In this document: positions 3,762-5,309 of the stretch, one piece after another
How the letters are laid out: every line of letters starts with the position of its first letter
Position numbering within the stretch: position 1 is the stretch's first letter
Source of the DNA: Acidobacteriaceae bacterium
GTDB lineage: Bacteria; Acidobacteriota; Terriglobia; Terriglobales; Acidobacteriaceae
DNA: 5,309 nucleotides
Assembly (NCBI GenBank): GCA_030040175.1
Contig: JASHUF010000298.1
Location: forward strand, 1-5,309
Direction: 5' to 3'
The notes under the pieces: model-generated
What the model saw: the letters and a program-made list of their open reading frames with translations, nothing else
Told to the model about the DNA's origin: nothing
Databases searched by the model: none
Position numbers and translations under genes: made by a program

Positions 3762-5309
3762 CTACTGGTCCCCATTCAAGTTCGTGACGTGCACGCTGGC
3801 CTCGGTTTCGGGCACGGAGCCGTCGTTGGCCTGAACCTCGGTGGGTGCGCCCTGGATGAGGATGCGGCGGACAAGACTGCCGCGCGCGGGCACGAGAATG
3901 CGCTGCGTGACGGAGGTCTGCTGTGTGCGCACCGTCACGGGCACTTCCGCGGCGGCATAGCCGGAGTTCGAGAGCGTAACGCCCACCAGCGTTTCGCCGC
4001 CCTGGGCCGGCTCGGTGACCACGTGCTCGATGGCGAGATCGGGAAGGCCCTTGTCGGCGTCGACCCAGTCGGAAAAAAACCAGTGCAGATCGTGGCCCGA
4101 GTTGGTTTCGACGAGCTTTTCGAAGTCGTCCGGCCCGCTTCCGCCGGTCTTGTCGCTTGCCGGTTTGTAGTCGCGCAGAGCCGCCGCGAGCGCGGTGTCG
4201 CCTACGAGATCCCGGAGCATCCAGAAAACATACGCGGCCTTGGTGCGGTAGTAGACGGGCGCGTAAGCCTGAGGGAGCGGCTGCCCCGCACCCGCGCCGG
4301 GGCTTGCGGGCTCGGCCAGCGCCAGCGCCTGGCGGCCGGCTTCGAGCGATTCGAGAGCCCGGTCGCGTCCCTGCTGCTTTTCGATCCAGAGCGTGCCCAT
4401 GAAGGTGGCGAGGCCTTCGTCGAGCCAGGCGGGGGGTGCGTGCCCGGGCGCATTCAGCCAGGCGCGCGTAAGCGCGTGGACGAGCCTCGTCTCCATCACA
4501 TCCGAGTCTCTGCCGGGGTCTGCTGGATTGGCTGAGTTCCGGCTGCCTATTGGCGTGGCCAGCAGAGCTCCGGTTTCGAAAGGAGCATCGCCGGGATCGG
4601 GCAGATCGAGAATTGTCAAAGGGACGGTCGACTGCGTGCGGGGGTGGTTCCCCAGCCAGCCCTGAAGAAATGGCGCGACCGTGGAGGCCGCGCCGGACCA
4701 GGCGGCTGCAGCGGTCGAGTCTTCGGGGAGGGTCCACAGGCTGGCGTTCTGCGCCCGCATGGGCGTGCGGATGGTGACGAAGAGGCTGACCGCGGTGAAG
4801 CCGAGATGATCCTCTTCGAGCGCGGCCGTGGCAAAGCCGGAGGTTTCCCCGCTTGCCGGAGGCGGCGTGAGGATTTTGAGTGGCGCGGGGATGCCGTTGA
4901 TGAGCGCGATGGTGGGTGAGTGGCCGAGAGGAAACTCGTCGGTGAGGCGGAGACGGAAGCGCGCGGCCTGGCTGCGCAGCTTGAGTTGGCCGATCTCATC
5001 GAAGAGGCGGGCGCTGTCCACACGGGCCGCGCCGGCAGGCTGCCACGCCATGGCAGAGCCGGCCGGCGCCATGCCGAGCAGCGCGGGGACGCTGGAGACG
5101 GGAACCCAGACCACGTTGCCGAAGCCGCGCAGGCCGGTGAAATTGAGATCGATCTGGTCCCAGTCCGAGTGCAGCGCGACGGCCTCGGGCGTGCCCAGCG
5201 CGAGCAGGCGCTGGGCGGAATGGCGCCGGAGTAGGTGACGGTGAGCGTGAGCGCGGCGCCGGGAGCGAGCGGCGGGTCGAGTGGAACTGCGGCCTCGTGG
5301 AGCTGCCCG
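3762..5309 (-). CDS. M1-aminopeptidase-like protein, degenerate active site, frameshifted, 5' end missing
   Basis: The gene enters from the right edge and ends at TAG 3764-3762. From about 5213 down to the stop one open frame encodes a protein resembling the M1 (gluzincin) catalytic domain. The family-like segment LGTPEAVALHSDWDQIDLNF precedes the GTG at 5114, so that codon is not the true start. Numbering from that GTG, the zinc site reads H213-A-L-T-R217 instead of HExxH, while the third-ligand region WLDEGLATF is kept (Glu233). YYRTKAAYVFWMLRDLVGD (about 289-306) and DLHWFFSDWV (342-351) match the family C-terminal to the zinc site, and a beta-rich tail follows to Asp-Gln-stop. Upstream of 5213 the plausible protein continues in a different frame (LTLTVTYSGAIPPS to the edge), so one base appears lost or a 7-bp duplicate deleted. 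Probably secreted or membrane-attached in intact form, but the start is not in the window. Confidence 0.72.
   Translation of the reverse strand, partial: RAAPRGRSSTRPAARSRRRAHAHRHLLRRHSAQRLLALGTPEAVALHSDWDQIDLNFTGLRGFGNVVWVPVSSVPALLGMAPAGSAMAWQPAGAARVDSARLFDEIGQLKLRSQAARFRLRLTDEFPLGHSPTIALINGIPAPLKILTPPPASGETSGFATAALEEDHLGFTAVSLFVTIRTPMRAQNASLWTLPEDSTAAAAWSGAASTVAPFLQGWLGNHPRTQSTVPLTILDLPDPGDAPFETGALLATPIGSRNSANPADPGRDSDVMETRLVHALTRAWLNAPGHAPPAWLDEGLATFMGTLWIEKQQGRDRALESLEAGRQALALAEPASPGAGAGQPLPQAYAPVYYRTKAAYVFWMLRDLVGDTALAAALRDYKPASDKTGGSGPDDFEKLVETNSGHDLHWFFSDWVDADKGLPDLAIEHVVTEPAQGGETLVGVTLSNSGYAAAEVPVTVRTQQTSVTQRILVPARGSLVRRILIQGAPTEVQANDGSVPETEASVHVTNLNGDQ
5208..5218 (-). other. Apparent frameshift site in the M1-like gene
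   Basis: On the minus strand, ATT CCG CCC AGC gives IPPS, ending the upstream frame, while CAG CGC CTG CTC, beginning one base earlier than AGC would allow, gives QRLLALGTPE in the downstream frame. Adding one C to the CCC run, or restoring a tandem copy of CAGCGCC (7 bp), joins the frames into one continuous M1-like sequence. Both frames are free of stop codons around the point, so ribosomes would make an altered peptide rather than terminate at once. Confidence 0.6.

Noticed and set aside
2872..4737. Very long minus-strand open frame (621 codons) opposite the oxygenase and the M1-like gene
   Set aside because: It is Arg/His-rich, runs antisense to a gene with clear catalytic motifs and then out of frame within another. 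It is a GC-rich shadow frame.
5205..5225. Programmed -1 ribosomal frameshifting in the M1-like gene
   Set aside because: CCGCCCAGC is not a recognised slippery heptamer and I see no clear downstream stimulatory structure. A base loss or sequence error is simpler.

Overview
The window is GC-rich, densely coded chromosomal DNA. It most resembles an Acidobacteriota genome of the Terriglobia/Acidobacteriaceae type. This is inferred from recognisable protein families (a DUF4242 protein, the N-terminus of a DinG-type helicase, a Der GTPase with an AAVAPPTFVLFTD segment, and an M1-like protein with a WLDEG motif), from a dispersed intergenic element containing TCCTTCGACTCG and CTCAGGATGACA, and from GGGATCA-type heptamer arrays. 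No database search was possible.

Layout, left to right. Minus strand: the first 31 codons of a DinG-like helicase (off the left edge), a spacer with a dispersed palindromic element, an 88-residue hypothetical gene whose Shine-Dalgarno lies in a GC-rich hairpin, and a DUF4242 gene. A divergent spacer of about 225 bp follows. Plus strand: der (EngA), a double-GTPase ribosome assembly factor that probably starts at a TTG, then a 2-oxoglutarate/Fe(II) oxygenase-like gene. Minus strand again, convergent: a long M1-aminopeptidase-like gene running off the right edge, with a degenerate zinc motif (HALTR instead of HExxH) and an apparent frameshift near 5213.

The most unusual signal is a 7-bp tandem repeat (GGGATCA, GTGATCA, GGGGTCA, GGGAACA variants). 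It forms four separate arrays: inside der in the linker between the two GTPase domains, across the der stop codon, just after the oxygenase stop codon, and, reverse-complemented, just after the M1-like stop codon. Each array reads in the sense direction of the gene it touches. Two genes end in Asp-Gln-stop encoded by repeat-like sequence.

The genes do not form an obvious pathway. der is a housekeeping gene, and the others are a general helicase, a putative metal-binding protein, an oxygenase of unknown substrate and a probable pseudo-peptidase. I see no tRNA, rRNA, CRISPR, phage or transposase gene, and no convincing new multi-gene system. The novelty here is in the repeats and in degenerate or regulatory details.
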